Part shown: piece by piece, positions 1 through 11,757 of the stretch | Layout: the number at the start of each line of letters is the position of its first letter | Position numbering within the stretch: the stretch's first letter is position 1 | From: Pachypanchax playfairii | Lineage: Eukaryota; Chordata; Actinopteri; Cyprinodontiformes; Aplocheilidae | Assembly: GCA_006937955.1 (NCBI GenBank) | Contig: SSNP01000257.1 | Location: 1-64,000 of the forward strand | Length of the DNA stretch: 64,000 nucleotides | Direction: 5' to 3' | The notes under the pieces: model-generated | What the model saw: only the letters and a program-made list of their open reading frames with translations | Databases searched by the model: none | What the model was told of the DNA's origin: nothing | Program-made: the position numbers and the translations under genes

Positions 1-1729
1 TTCAACAGTCATTCACAGTTGGAGAAAATGATCTCACACACAATATAACACTGTTCAACAGAAGGCTGAAGAAAAAAGTGTCACATAAGCCATCTCTTCA
101 ACAGGGATCAAAACAGGGGGATACGAAATAAAATAAAGTGCACATGTTAAGGTAAATCAGGCAAAATAGCCTGTAGTGCAATTAAATGATGGTTTAACAT
201 ATTCTTTCAAGTTTGTTTAGAACGTAACAATAAGGCCACAGCTCTCTCACGGAACGGAATATTTCAGGGTGCTGAGAAATCCTGTTCCCCCCTGTAACTT
301 TGACATAAAAAGACCAAACGTCTTCATATTCACAGAAGTAAGTGTCCATGTTGAGAGGACTGTGGACAGAAAAGGACATGCTTGTCAGTCAAAGTATTAA
401 AAAGTAAGGAGGGGGGAACGGAATATTTCAGGGTGCTGAAATATCTCGTTCCCCCCTGTAACTTTGACTGTCTGTCCGTTCATCCATCTACATATATAAA
501 GAAATATAAAAACATGGCAGCCTAAACAAACAAGAAGTTATAGAAAATAGTCTTTGGTGGATGATAATCATTTCAATTGAAATTCAAAAATGTATTTTTA
601 ATCCCAGAGTAAAATTAATCATTGTTGTAGCTCAGACTAATCAAGTCTAACCGCCAGGTTTAGTGTACGTGAATACCGAGAGACTTGATTCTCACAGCGA
701 GTAAAAAAAACACTGAAAACAATTTTCGTTTTCGTTCATTGATGTAACGGAAGCTTAATAAAGCAAGAACTTTGACAGGGAAACTTCTCCTTTTATCAGT
801 CTAGTTTCAGTCTAGCGAGAAACTGATCTGAAGGGCTGTGAAGCTTGTCGGCTCCGCCCCTCTGGCTGCGGTGCGCGCTCCCGAGACAGGGGAAACAGAA
901 TATTTCAGGGGAACACATTTTCGCACAAGACCGGTCTTACTAGAGCCGGTGTGATGTTGTAGTTTTCTAACGTAACAAGTTTTTTGCAAAATCGTGGAGA
1001 AAAACTACAAAGGGCTGGCCCAAATAGAACAAGTGTTAATCTCGCGATAAAAAAATGCACGCCGTTAAAATGGGTTTCAGTTAATGTCATTAATAACGCG
1101 TTTAACTGACAGCACTAGTAAATAATGATTCCGGTCCGGGCTAGCTTTATTAAAATGACCAAAACTAGTGACCACCCAGCCGACTGAGATCAAAATCTGT
1201 CACAATGTGACTTTATTTTCAACATTGGTGGGACATTAAACTGTTGTATTTCAAAGTAAAATTCTTACATACCGTACCTTTAAAGTTTATTCAAAAAACC
1301 ACTAAATCTGACAAACTCCAGCATCAGTCAGGACTTGACCAGAAGTTGACTGACAGCAGGGTGAACTGCAGAGATTCTTAAAAAAGGGCCAGCACTGCAA
1401 TTATCAACTCTTTACAAGAAACTGATGTAACTGTGAATAAACATACAGAAACAACTGACGCAAAGTTCTAAAAACACTGAAGCAGCAAACTGTGAAAAGT
1501 GTTAACTAAAGTGTTAACATTTATTGATTTTAGTATTGAAATAGCAGGTCAAATTGGACTTCAGGCTCTGATTTAGGTAGCACACTTCTGTTTGACACAT
1601 GCAGCGAAAACCTGTGTAGATTGTCTTTTCTGTAAGAACAAAATTACTTGTGCCAACCCTCTCGGTGTTTAACAACATATTTGATACATTTTTAACTGGG
1701 ACTGCTTTGAAGCAACATATCACACCTGT
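1..1729. other. Non-coding, repeat-rich left flank
   Basis: No gene is supported here. The short open frames have no recognisable domain. The stretch holds a duplicated hairpin-forming sequence (251-468). Around 1035-1110 it has an AT-rich segment with TTAACGCG-like motifs, which resembles the end of a non-autonomous fish DNA transposon. I cannot define the ends of that element. Confidence 0.5.
251..468. repeat. Direct repeat of about 54 bp; second copy is a hairpin
   Basis: Positions 251-304 and 415-468 are near-identical copies that start GGAACGGAATATTTCAGGG and end in CCCCCCTGTAACTTTGAC. In the second copy the left arm at 411-431 pairs with the right arm at 436-456, giving a stem of about 21 bp with two mismatches and a loop of about 4 bases. 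A third partial copy lies near 890-912. The origin is unknown. Confidence 0.6.
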
Positions 1730-2195
1730 ACTGGCCAACTTGCACTGGCTGCCAATCCGCTATCGGATTAAATTTAAGATCCTTTTTATTTGCTTTTAAA
1801 TCTTTGCATGCACTCGGGCCACCCTACTTGGCGCAGCTTCTCTGTCTCTATGTCCCGAAGCGTTCACTAAGGTCCTCTGAGCAGCACCTGCTGCAGGTTT
1901 GTCCTGCCCGATATTAGGCGCGTGGTCAGCGGGCGCTTTCAGTTTGCGCCCCCGGCTTATGGAACCAACTCCCCCTGACGGTCAGACTCGCCCCATCTCT
2001 TAGTATTTTTAAGAGCCGTTTAAAGACTTACTTTTATTCTCAGGCTTGTAACTCTGTTGGGGCAGTCTAACCCCTTGCTGACCTTATTTTATTGTTTTTA
2101 TGCTTATTTATTTTTTTTTTGTTCTCTCAATGTAAGTCGCTTTGGATAAAAGCGTCTGCTAAATGACAGTAGTAGTAGTAGTAGTAGTAGTAATT
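1730..2195 (+). mobile_element. L2-like LINE 3' end with trinucleotide tail
   Basis: Conceptual plus-strand translation from about 1733 gives the C-terminal reverse-transcriptase protein motif of L2/CR1-type LINEs: HWLPIRYRIKFKIL, then a WNQLPL-like block and FKSRLKT. The 3' terminus reads TAAGTCGCTTTGGATAAAAG and continues GCGTCTGCTAAATGAC, a tail very common in fish L2 LINEs and the SINEs they mobilise. It is followed by an (AGT)n run. The copy is 5'-truncated and broken. Confidence 0.8.
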
Positions 2196-2394
2196 TTAGT
2201 ATGTTTATTTTTATCCCTGTATTTGTTGTTTTTATTTGTGTACAGCAGTTTGGTCTGGGTTATTGCAGTTTCAAAATGTGCTTTATAAATAAATGATGAT
2301 GATGAAATTTCATCTGATAATTATTTGTTTTATTATTTTGTAAAAGTCCTAAAAAAAATACAATTTTGCTTTTACTATATTTATACTTAAGCCC

Positions 2395-2611
2395 AAAGAG
2401 AAAAGGTAAACCTGTCAGAACAGTCTTGCCGTCGTAGGGGGAAATTAACTTGTGTACTTGGTAAAATCTAAGAGTAAATAGGGAATTGTGATGTACAGAA
2501 TGATAAGATGATAAGAAAAAAGTAAAAGGGAGGAGCAAAATAGTAAACTGCATATCACTGAGATTCTCTTTAAAAGAAATCAGAGCTGCAGATCACTGTG
2601 GGTCTTTGAAG
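2395..2611 (+). promoter_or_regulatory. Conserved 5' flank of TAAR copy 1
   Basis: About 215 bp immediately before the start codon is nearly identical upstream of copies 2 (13285-13502) and 3 (23240-23455). Shared blocks include GGGAGGAGCAAAATAGTAAA and AGATTCTCTTTAAAAG. The more distant fourth gene keeps only GGAGGAG followed by AAAAT and the GCTGTAGATCTCTG-like leader. This is the best place to look for the promoter, but no factor site is proven from sequence. Confidence 0.5.
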
Positions 2612-3890
2612 ATGGAGTTGCAGTTTGGAGCAGACCTCTGCTTTCCACATCTCTTTAACATCTCCTGCAGGAAACCTGCATCTCCTTGGAGTGAAGATGT
2701 TCTTCTTCTCATTGTGCTTTGTGGCATTTCTCTGTTGACTGTGACTCTCAACCTGCTTGTCATCATCTCAGTCTCCCACTTCAGGCATAGATAGACTTAA
2801 TTTTACGTTTTATGTTGTCAATCAGTAAAAGTTAAATCAAACAAAAACTGTAATTTAACTAGTACTGGTTGAACTGTTTAAACTGAGGATACTAGCCATT
2901 TAAGATAAATGTATGTATTTTTAAAATGTTCCCATATGAGACACCCTTACATGTAGCAGATAAAAGATTATTCCGATTGCTTTCATTGTGAATAGCTATT
3001 AGGATTGTTTCCAAACTGAAGTTGAGTAAACATTTTTTTCTTTTTCTATTTTACAAATGTCATTCTGTCTTTTTTCTAGGCAGCTGCAAACCCCCACAAA
3101 CATCCTCCTTCTTTCTCTGGCTGTCTCAGATTTCCTCGTGGGTCTCCTGTTGATGCCAGGTGAAATTATCTGCAGCACAGCCTGCTGGTTTCTTGGTGAT
3201 CTCATGTGCTCTGTATATAAACTTTTATGTTATATCATAACCTCTACCTCAGTTGGAGACATGGTGCTCATATCAATCGATCGCTATGTGGCAATTTGTG
3301 ACCCACTGCATTACCCCACCAGGGTGACTGAGAAGAGAGTTAAACTGTGTGTGTGTGTCTGTTGGTTCTGTTCTGTTTTATACAGCAGTGTTATTATAAA
3401 AGGTGATTTGACTCAACCAGGCAGGCATAATTCCTGTTACGGAGAATGTGTGATTGTTGTTGACTACATTATGGGAACTTTAGACCTTATTGTTACATTC
3501 ATTCTTCCAGTTACAGTAATTATTGTGTTATATGTGAGAATATTTTTGGTGGCTGTGTCTCAGGCCCGTGCAATGCGCTCTCACATTACATCTGTCACCC
3601 TTCAGCTCTCACAGTCTTTTGCAGAGAAATCTGAGCTAAAAGCAGCCAGAACTCTTGGTGTTTTAGTGATAGTATTTCTCATGTGTTTTTGCCCATATTA
3701 TTCTTTTTCTCTTGTAGGAGACTCGCTCAGTGGCTCATATTCCTCCTTTGTGTTATTTCTTTTTTATTTTAACTCAAGTATGAACCCAATTATTTATGCA
3801 CTGTTCTACCCCTGGTTTAGAAAAGCCATGAAACTCATTGTCACTTTCCAACTACTGCAGTCTGGCTCCTGTGAGGCAAACATGCAATAA
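2612..3890 (+). CDS. Trace amine-associated receptor, copy 1 (327 aa, two exons)
   Basis: Predicted seven-transmembrane olfactory GPCR of the TAAR family at the sensory cilium membrane. Exon 1 is 2612-2784 and exon 2 is 3080-3890. The 295-bp intron splits an Arg codon in phase 2 and restores HFR-QLQTPTN. Visible landmarks are the N-glycosylation site NIS, N1.50 in TLNLLVI, D2.50 in LAVSDFL, the C3.25 disulphide Cys, DRY, P5.50, and the TAAR fingerprint NSSMNPIIYALFYPWF in TM7. Asp3.32, the usual amine anchor, is Cys, while TM5 carries Asp5.42 (GTLDLIVTF). The 6.48 toggle position is Phe. ATG 2612 is chosen because it is conserved in all copies; an upstream in-frame TTG codon is ignored. The intron donor is GC. 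The length is normal for a TAAR and there are no disabling changes. A Harbinger derivative and a Tc1 element follow downstream. Confidence 0.95.
2785..3079 (+). other. GC-AG intron of TAAR copy 1
   Basis: The exon ends CACTTCAG and the intron starts GCATAG. The acceptor is TTTTTTCTAG. Reading through would stop after two codons (His-Arg-stop). Using the GC donor restores the same codon junction as the GT-AG intron of the fourth TAAR gene. Confidence 0.85.
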
Positions 3891-4021
3891 AAATAACAAT
3901 AATTAATTTTAGCTAATTCTAAATCAAACTTTTATGTATGGAAATCATCAAAGTATACAGTACACACATGCATGATGAAAAATTTACTTCATAACAGAGA
4001 AAATATTTTTTGTAACTGTTA

Positions 4022-4697
4022 TGGTGCATTCAGACCGGCCCAACCATCAACTTCATAAGCGGCAAGTTTATATGTAAAGTTTATGGTGGACGGGCGTCAG
4101 ACAGACTTCAACGGCTCTGTGGCGCTTTGTGAGCGTTATGAGCGGCAACTTTTCAAGCTTTTCTAGCGTTTCAGTCGTTGACGCTTGAAAAGCTAGAAAA
4201 GCTCAAAGTTCAGCTAGCTGAACTTTTGACGTTGATAACGCTCTTGAAGCGGCATGTCAACCAATCAGAGCGTCACATTGTAGTGACGTAAGATGTCACA
4301 GCACATAGCTGGAAAGAAGCGGGATCAGCCAAAATGGAAGATAAATTAACCTCATCCAAACGTAGCTCCTGGAGCAAATGGTTAAACTCACCAAACTCAG
4401 AACGCATTTGAAGAATGGGGTGTATCCACAAACGGAGCTGATGCACCCGACGTCGACGTTGTCTACATCTATGAAGTAAATAAATCCAAGCAACAGTCTC
4501 AATATGATCCGCCATAGCTCCGAACATCCGATAACAAAGGAAGCCCCGCCTTCGCGCTCTTTTTCGGTCAGGCTTTACGAGCTTTAACGCCTATGCGCTC
4601 TGACTGGCAGGCGTTATGAGCTTCAACTTCAAACGTCAAATTTGGAGCGTTATCAGCGTTGCTTGACGTTGACAAAGTGGCCAGTGTGAATGCACCA
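4022..4697 (-). mobile_element. PIF/Harbinger deletion derivative with TTA target duplication
   Basis: Inverted ends TGGTGCATTCA..GGCC are flanked by TTA at 4019-4021 and 4698-4700. A minus-strand frame (4273-4527) encodes the N-terminal part of a Harbinger transposase (VHQLRLWIHPILQ, EFGEFNHLLQELRLDE) without the DDE core. It is therefore an internally deleted, non-autonomous copy. The matching position downstream of TAAR copy 3 (about 24862) is an empty site. Confidence 0.85.
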
Positions 4698-4762
4698 TTA
4701 TGTTGTTGCTGAAGTTTCAAGAAACATAGACACCTGGTCAATGGGGCAAGAGCAACAATATA

Positions 4763-5970
4763 CACTCACCGGCCACTTTATTAGGTACACCATGCTAGTA
4801 ACGTGTTGGACCCCCTTTTGCCTTCTGAACTGCCTCAATTCTTCGTGGCATAGATTCAACAAGGTGCTGGAAGCATTCCTCAGAGAGTTTGGTCCATATT
4901 GACATGATGGCATCACACAGTTGGCGCAGATTTGTCGGCTGCACATCCATGATGCGAATCTCCCGTTCCACCACATCCCAAAGATGCTCTATTGAATTGA
5001 GATCTGGTGACTGTGGAGGCCATTTGAGTACAGTGAACTCATTGTCATGTTCAAGAAACCAGTCCGAGATGATTCCAGCTTTATGACATGGCGCATTATC
5101 CTGCTGAAAGTAGCCATCAAAAGTTGGGTACATTGTGGCCATAAAGGGATGGACATGGTCAGCAACAATACTCAGGTAGGCTGTGGCGTTGTAACGATGC
5201 TCAATTGGTACCAAGGGGCCCAAAGAGTGCCAAGAAAATATTCCCCACACATTACACCACCACCATTAGCCTGAACCGTTGATACAAGGCAGGATGGATC
5301 CATGCTTTCATGTTGTTGACGTCGAATTCTGACCCTACCATCCTAATGTCGCAGCAGAAATCGAGACTCATCAGACCAGGCAACGTTTTTCCATTCTTCT
5401 ATTGCCCAATTTCAATGAGCTTGTGCAAATTGTAGCCTCAGTTTCCTGTTCTTGGCTGAAAGGAGTGGCACCCGGCGTGGTCTTCTGCTGCTGTAGCCCA
5501 TCTGCCTCAAAGTTCGACGTACTGTGCGTTCAGAGATGCTCTTCTGCCTACCTTGGTTGTAATTGAGTGGTTATTTGAGTCACTGTTGCCTTTCTATCAG
5601 CTCGAACCAGTCTGGCCATTCTCCTCTGACCTCTGGCATCAACAAGGCATTTCCGCCCACAGAACTGCCGTTCACTGGATATTTTTTCTTTTTCGGACCA
5701 TTCTCTGTAAACCCTAGAGATGGTTGTGCGTGAAAATCCCAGTAGATCAGCAGTTTCTGAAATACTCAGACCAGCCATTCTGGCACCAACAACCATGCCA
5801 CGTTCAAAATCACCTTTCTTCCCCATACTGATGCTCGGTTTGAACTGCAGGAGATTGTCTTGACCATGTGTACATGCCTAAATGCACTGAGTTGCTGCCA
5901 TGTGATTGGCTGATTAGAAATTAAGTGTTAACGAGCAGTTGGACAGGTGTACCTAATAAAGTGGCCGGTG
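4763..5970 (-). mobile_element. Tc1-like transposon with broken transposase
   Basis: Near-perfect inverted ends (CCGGCCACTTTATTAGGTAC) are flanked by TA. The left end has four extra bases. The minus strand carries the paired helix-turn-helix domain (5548-5826, starts MGKKGDFERG, contains SISETADLLGFSRTTISRVY). In another frame it carries the catalytic half (4795-5250) with FQQDNAPCH and SPDLNSIEHLWD. The two halves are no longer in one frame, so the copy is inactive. The site is empty next to TAAR copy 3. Confidence 0.9.
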
Positions 5971-6184
5971 TATTTAATTTTCAAAACAGCCATCCAACTT
6001 TTGGTTTTGCGGATCCAGTTTAAACATATTATTATTATTAGGTTTTTTGAACACTATAAAAACAAACATCTCAAAGTGACATGCACACAAATAACAATAC
6101 ATGCAGATTACTTAGATCACTCACAATCACTAGAACAAAACACACTAATGTTCAAAAGGGGGTAGGAAGAAGCAAAGCTTATGA

Positions 6185-7667
6185 CTCAAGTCTGTTTGTC
6201 CAGTTCTGGTTCTAGAACCAGTTCATACAGACAGAACGAGAGTTACGTATGAATTCCAGATGACTGCCAGAGGGGCGGTGCTTAGCACCTGGATGACTTA
6301 ATACCAACAAGGTCACGAAGAGTCTGACTCACCAATCTCAAATGTACAAGATGAAGCCCAGGCCGCAGCTGCACAGATGTCACAAATGTGGAACTCCTCT
6401 GAGCACCCAGGAGGTAGACATCCTTCTGGTGGAATAGCATCTGACTTTAGGAGGCGTGAGACCTTGTGATGAGTAAGCCCGTAAAACAGCATTAACAACC
6501 CAATGCGAGAGTCGCTGTCTCGAGACAGCATGACCTTTTTTGTGACCACCGTAACAAACAAACAGGGCATCAGTCTTATGGATGTCAGCAGTAATACTGA
6601 TGTAACATTCGAACAGGACACGAGGGACTCGGAACAGGCTCATGTGATCCGGATGGTGGGGCAAACACAGCCAGGGATACAGGCTGGTTTATATGAGAGA
6701 CAGAGAGTCTCTTGGGCAAGAGGGATGGGTTGGGCCACAAGGTAACTCCAGAACCATCCGAATTCCACCGTAAACAGTCATCAGTGACTGAGAAAGCGTG
6801 GAGCTCACTCACTCGCTTTGCTGAAGAGATTGCAAGGAGGAAAGCAGTCTTGAGTGATACAAACTGAAACGCAGCATCCCCAACAGGTTCAAAAGGTGGG
6901 GAGCATAAGCCTTCCAGGACTAGTGGAAGGTCCCAAGAGGGTACTTGTGCAAGCCTCGGGGGACGCAAGCGAAGAGCGCCCTTCATGAAGCAACACACTA
7001 AAGAGTGCGAGCCTACAGTCTGACCATCAACAAAGATGTGACATGCAGAGATTGCAGCAAAATAGACCTTGAGAGTCAAGACAGAAAGGCCTTTGTCTAG
7101 TAAGTGTTGCAGAAAGGTAAGCAATACTGGTACCGGACAGCACTCTGGCTCCACTTGTCGACCCTCACACCACTGGACAAACAGTTTCCACCTGTTGTCA
7201 TATAACAGTGTAGTAGACTTAGCTCGTGCACTAAGGACTTTCTGAACAACAGCTTGGTCACAAGAGTCTAGCAAGGAGACCGGCCCCTCAATGGCCACAA
7301 GTGCAGGCGAAGGTGCTCTGGGCAAGGGTGCCAAATGCTCCCTTGTAGTTGAGAGAGGAGATCCGGCCTCTGAGGAAGAGGCCACGGATCCTCGTTGAGA
7401 AGTCTGCAAATCACGGGGAACCAGATCCTCCCCGGCCAAAATGGAGCAACCAGCAGTGTGGTTGCTCTTCTCGATCCGGTGAAGGGTCAGCATCAGTAAT
7501 GGAAGAGGGAGAAAGGCATACAGAAGCCTGTTTGGCCATGGATGTGCCAGAGCATCTTGCCCTAATGGACTCTCTGGTTCTGACAGAGAGAACAACAGGG
7601 GGCACTGCGTTGTGGCACTGGAGGCGAAGAGGTCCACCTCTGCCGCGCCGTACCTCTGTAAAATCAA
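6185..7667 (-). mobile_element. DIRS-like tyrosine-recombinase retrotransposon, 3' part
   Basis: A 360-residue minus-strand frame (6585-7667) begins in the RNase H end of a DIRS polyprotein (EVDLFASSATTQCP, HPWPNRLLYAFLPLPLLM, GEDLVPRDL) and runs into a phage-integrase-like tyrosine recombinase core (LLYDNRWKLFVQWCE, SAKRVSELHAFS). A second frame (6380-6664) holds the recombinase C-terminus. There the expected His-Ser-Thr-Arg motif reads YSTR and the terminal Tyr is lost. The 3' region near 6220-6290 (GAACGAGAGTTACGTATG) resembles DIRS terminal repeats. It is 5'-truncated and frameshifted. Confidence 0.85.
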
Positions 7668-7744
7668 TTAAAACAACAAAATAATGTTTGCTATATTTTA
7701 TTTTATAATGCAAACAATGGCATTGTAAGTAATTAAGTTTGTTG

Positions 7745-8000
7745 TTCTGTGGTCGCTATCGCTCTGGAGACTGCCGCTTTGGTCACAGTAGATTGTCGAA
7801 GGGGGTGTGGGTTTGTCTCCTCGTGTGTTTTGCACCGCTGAAATGTTTGTCAATCAACGACTTGCGCTTGTGTTCAATAACAACATCGCACTTTGAACAA
7901 AAAAGTTTACCCCGCTCTCGTGAAGCAGCGTTGGGAACTGTTTAGTGCAGTCTCTTGCCGATATTTTTGTTGGCAAATGTGATTTATTATTGTCACCCAT
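7745..8000 (-). pseudogene. CGGBP1-like/BED-type zinc-finger fragment, frameshifted
   Basis: Reading the minus strand from ATG 8000 gives MGDNNKSHLPTKISARDC. A one-base shift near 7935 then continues as GKLFCSKCDVVIEHKRKS, followed by a His-containing stretch up to GAKH. This matches the C2H2-like N-terminal domain of CGG-repeat-binding protein 1 and its hAT-transposon relatives. A further shift near 7790 continues as STVTKAAVSRAIA. I read it as the decayed N-terminus of a hAT-related transposase rather than a host gene. Confidence 0.5.
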
Positions 8001-8330
8001 GTCACTCGTGTCTCCATTCTCCCGGCACAGGATAAACACAGGAAGTGACATAGGGGTTCTTTTCTTCTGTTCTGAAAAGTTAAGCCAAGCCTCCGGTAAC
8101 GTTCTCCTGCCTCCGCAGAAAGTACTTGTGCGAAAATTAACAGAAACATTAGGGAAGAAGCACAAACGACTATTTTTTTCAGGAAAGTTGCGGTGTTTGG
8201 AGGAAGTTGCACGAGTGCCCTGATTTCGCGGAGTTTCATTGAAGTTGCATTAATAGTTGCGATCGCAACATCGCGAAATCCCGGAGGAACTGAATAGCAG
8301 AAATTTTGTCCAGACACATTTTACTTTCTT

Positions 8331-11300
8331 TCATTGATTTTGGCCACATTCATAATCAAAACTTATCAGTTTATATGTGAATACAATTTCCCAAACAAGC
8401 AATAGTGTTTTTAAAATGTGAACAAATTGTTCACACAGAAATGTTTAAAAATAAAGAAACAGTATTTATTTGTATTTTTTTGGTAGGATTGTAAATAACA
8501 GATCTTTGTTTGATACGAGTGTTCCAGGACTATTCACAATCGGTCCGTGTATGTCGAGGCCATGGAATTTTCGTTTCAAAATTAAATTGCAGAAAATTGG
8601 AAAACCACTTATATTTTGTTATCTGTTACAAATTGGTTCACTAAAACATGAAAAACGTTATGTATTCTGCTTTTCATCTCTAAATAAGAAAAACAAAAAA
8701 CGTAAAATGACTTCTTCCCTGATTTTATCTAAATTTGAACAAATTGTTCACACAAAAATGTTTAAAATAAATAAGCATTAAGTTTTTTGCTAGCATTGTA
8801 TATAAAATATCTTTGTTTGATATGAGTGTTCCAGGACTATTTACAATCCTTCCACAGTCTCTGAGTCCAACAACATCAGTTAAAGATTCTCCTGAATGTG
8901 GCAGAAAGAAACACCTTCATATGAGGTTGACCAGGATCAGCTGGATCAGCTCTGGATTGGTTCAGCCTGGATGATGATGATCGCTCGGTCCGTTTCAGTC
9001 AATCACAGTCTTCAGACACTTAAATGAATAAGTATTGATTAGATTTTAGTGTAGCCTGGTCTAAAATGTCTGCTTTAGATCATGAAGGTAGAAAAAGAAA
9101 AGAAATACATGTAAATACTTTATTGTAAACAGATTGTAATGTGTGAAAAAGAGTCAAAATGCATTAAAAACATGGTTTAAATCACAGTAAATAGAAGTTC
9201 ATTTATAAGTTAAGTGTTCATTAAGGTAAGTGAAGGTAACTGCGTGGGTTGTCATCTTTTATTTTCTGTAATCCCATTGGTTGATGTAACCCGATTGTCC
9301 AATCAGATGTAATGAGGGTGGGATCTAAGCGAGGTGAGGGAAAAACACTGACTGAGTTTGTGAGAGCCAGAGGCTGCACATTACCTGAGGACGTTGTGAA
9401 TCAGAGTTAACGGGAGAACGGTTGAAAACTAGTTGTGGATGCATAGTTTACGTTTTGTTATGGACTGTTTAACTCTGTGATGATGGACCGAGAGGAATTC
9501 TCTGGACTTTTCTGCTGTGCATAGAGTGCTGTGGGTTCGTCTGTGTGCTTTAACCAGCCCGGGTGTGAAGCTAACTCCAACCACGTGGACGAGTGGATTC
9601 AGCCATATTCAAAGACAGAGCCTGTCCCTCAACTTGCCCTCGTATGGGGCGTGGAAGCTGCCAGTTTTAAGCTAACCGAGTGCGATCTCGAACCTCACGT
9701 CGCTACCTCAACGTCTGACATGGCAATAGGATTTTGCATGGACTGCAAACATCAGATGGGCGGTGACGTGATTACATTTCTTAAAATCACCAATTACTAC
9801 AGATATTGAATAGCTTTGTCTGGACAGCGCTTGCCAACCCAATCACTTGTGTTGGCAGTTTACAATTAAAAATTGCAAACGGCTAAAGAATGCAAGTAAA
9901 CTTAAGCTTTAACAAGAAGACAAAATAGACCATCACGGTGTGGATGCACAAAGTTCTACCTTTGTGTGCTATAAAACTGCGAACAGAAAATTGACGTTTT
10001 TGGCACAAAATTATTGTTTATGCAAGAATCTACTAAATCAAAAATAAGGATAATACAGACTGTGATTTTATATGCTAATTTAGAGCCTACCGTTTATCAC
10101 TAAATTTTGAAGAATTTTTTACCTACTATCTTAGTTATTACTTTTGTTATTGCTGTAATTACTTTTAACAATAACAATATAATATAATACACGTAGTGTT
10201 ACGAGAGTTGAAAGTAAGAGAAATTGAACTTTCAACCTTTGTAGAGAAACAGCAACCCGAGGCCACAGAGATACAAGAGAGGTGAAAGCAAAATACATAT
10301 CCACCAGTGGAGTGATTTAAACCTTTACCAAATGGTAAATAAATGAAACAGTTTAAAAGTTAGAAATGCCTAAAGTCGTAACAAGAATCTCCTGTTTGTA
10401 CTACATAAGATTTTATTATTTGAATGGCACAAACAGTGTAGGAGGAGTTGACTATCACGACTGTGGCAGCCATAGACATACAGCGCTATCCAGGCGTTTG
10501 GGGGGAGGTGGCGTTATCCAGGCGTTGGTAAGCTTATCATACGTACACGTTACACGACAGTCTCCTTAGGCAGGGAATCCGTGGCAGCTTCCACGCCCCA
10601 TCCCCTTGCACTTACACCAAAGGATTTGTGAGTAGATTAAGCACATGCATTTTATTTTCTGCTTGTTTTAACAAGTGAAGCGGCCATTTCTGTTTCTGGT
10701 CACAACGAGCCTGAGCAACGACCAGGCCTGCAACGGTTATAATTATTTGAGCTCAAATAGGTTACAAGCCAAACCTGAATTTAAAGGGGGAAGTATTTGT
10801 TGATTGTGTTTGTTTTATTTTTATTTTTCAAAAACCTTGAGTTTAAGTTTGCGAACTTGAAAGAGGAAAAATCTGATTTAATTGTACAGAAACACGACAA
10901 AAAGTAGAGGTAGTGTATGTTTTTATTTTAAATCCTATTTTATTTTTTCACGAAATTCTATATGTGAATCTAAAGATTTTGTGTTGCGTCATAATTTTTA
11001 TTAATAGAGTTTATAATTTGAAAAGGTTGATAAAAAGGTTTGAAATCCTAAATAAATTAATCATTCTTAGTGGAAATTAAAACAGGTTAATTAATATTCT
11101 TTTCATTAAGTGGAGGCACCGCCAATATTAAAAATCTAAAATACAGGTATCAAGGATAAAAAAAGAAAACTATTGGAAATTATTGTATCTCCTGTTTACC
11201 AGTAATAGTAACTACAGTACCCAGGGCCCCGCTCATAGTATTACCACTACATTAACTGAAGGTTTATGCCAGGCTACTTGAGCTGGGGGCTACAATAGTA

Positions 11301-11584
11301 ACAATTCATTTGAACATAACGTCACAGGGTGTCTGAGACTGTTTGATTTGTGACTAACTTCATCTCACAATATGTAGAATTATCAGCTTTAATTTGAATT
11401 TATACATAAATCTTTTTTAGCACGTGCAGTTGCAGACGTCTCATTAAAAACTCTCTCTGCATTGATTCATGTTTGAATGTAAATAGACAAAATGGTGGAC
11501 TTCAGTGGAGGAACACAACAATTAAACAGGAAAAACTTTGACTTGAACAACATGAATATGATTGAATCAAAATCAAATCAAAAA
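8331..11584. other. Gene-poor AT-rich spacer
   Basis: No gene is supported. A unit of about 320 bp is tandemly duplicated: 8417-8555 and 8736-8855 share GAACAAATTGTTCACAC and GAGTGTTCCAGGACTATT. A 92-codon frame at 9531-9809 has no domain that I recognise. At 10485-10527 the phrase TATCCAGGCGTT is repeated. The rest looks like unstructured intergenic DNA. Confidence 0.5.
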
Positions 11585-11757
11585 TACTTTATTAATCCCT
11601 GAAGGGAAATTAAGTGTTGTTGTAGCTCAGTTCTTTTTCAGGAAGCCATTATAGAAGGTTCTAGGTGTGGACAGGAAGGATCTCCTGTAGAGGGTTCTAG
11701 GTGTGGACAGGAAGGATCTCCTGTAGAGGGTTCTAGGTGTGGACAGGAAGGATCTAA
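11585..11757 (-). mobile_element. Rex1-like LINE 3' end with 36-bp tandem repeat
   Basis: On the minus strand this is the 3' end of the same LINE seen at 22040-22480 and 55665-55910. It ends in the GGATTAATAAAGTATTTTTG-like tail. The terminal coding segment TCCTGTCCACACCTAGAAC is repeated three times with a 36-bp period. Confidence 0.7.

Noticed and set aside
2785..2794. Stop codon shortly after TM1 as evidence that TAAR copies 1-3 are pseudogenes
   Set aside because: The stop lies inside the intron if the GC donor is used. The junction then matches gene 4 exactly and the rest of the frame is intact.
3057..3079. An ATG at 3057 could start a 277-residue intronless receptor
   Set aside because: That product would lack TM1 and the glycosylated N-terminus. 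The 23 bases before 3080 are a polypyrimidine tract and acceptor. Exon 1 upstream joins in frame in all four genes.
9531..9809. A 92-residue frame as a small gene
   Set aside because: No homology that I recognise, no splice or promoter context, and no repeat of it elsewhere in the window.
11655..11757. Regular 36-bp repeats as a CRISPR-like array
   Set aside because: There are no unique spacers, the repeats are contiguous, and the segment is the end of a LINE in a vertebrate genome.
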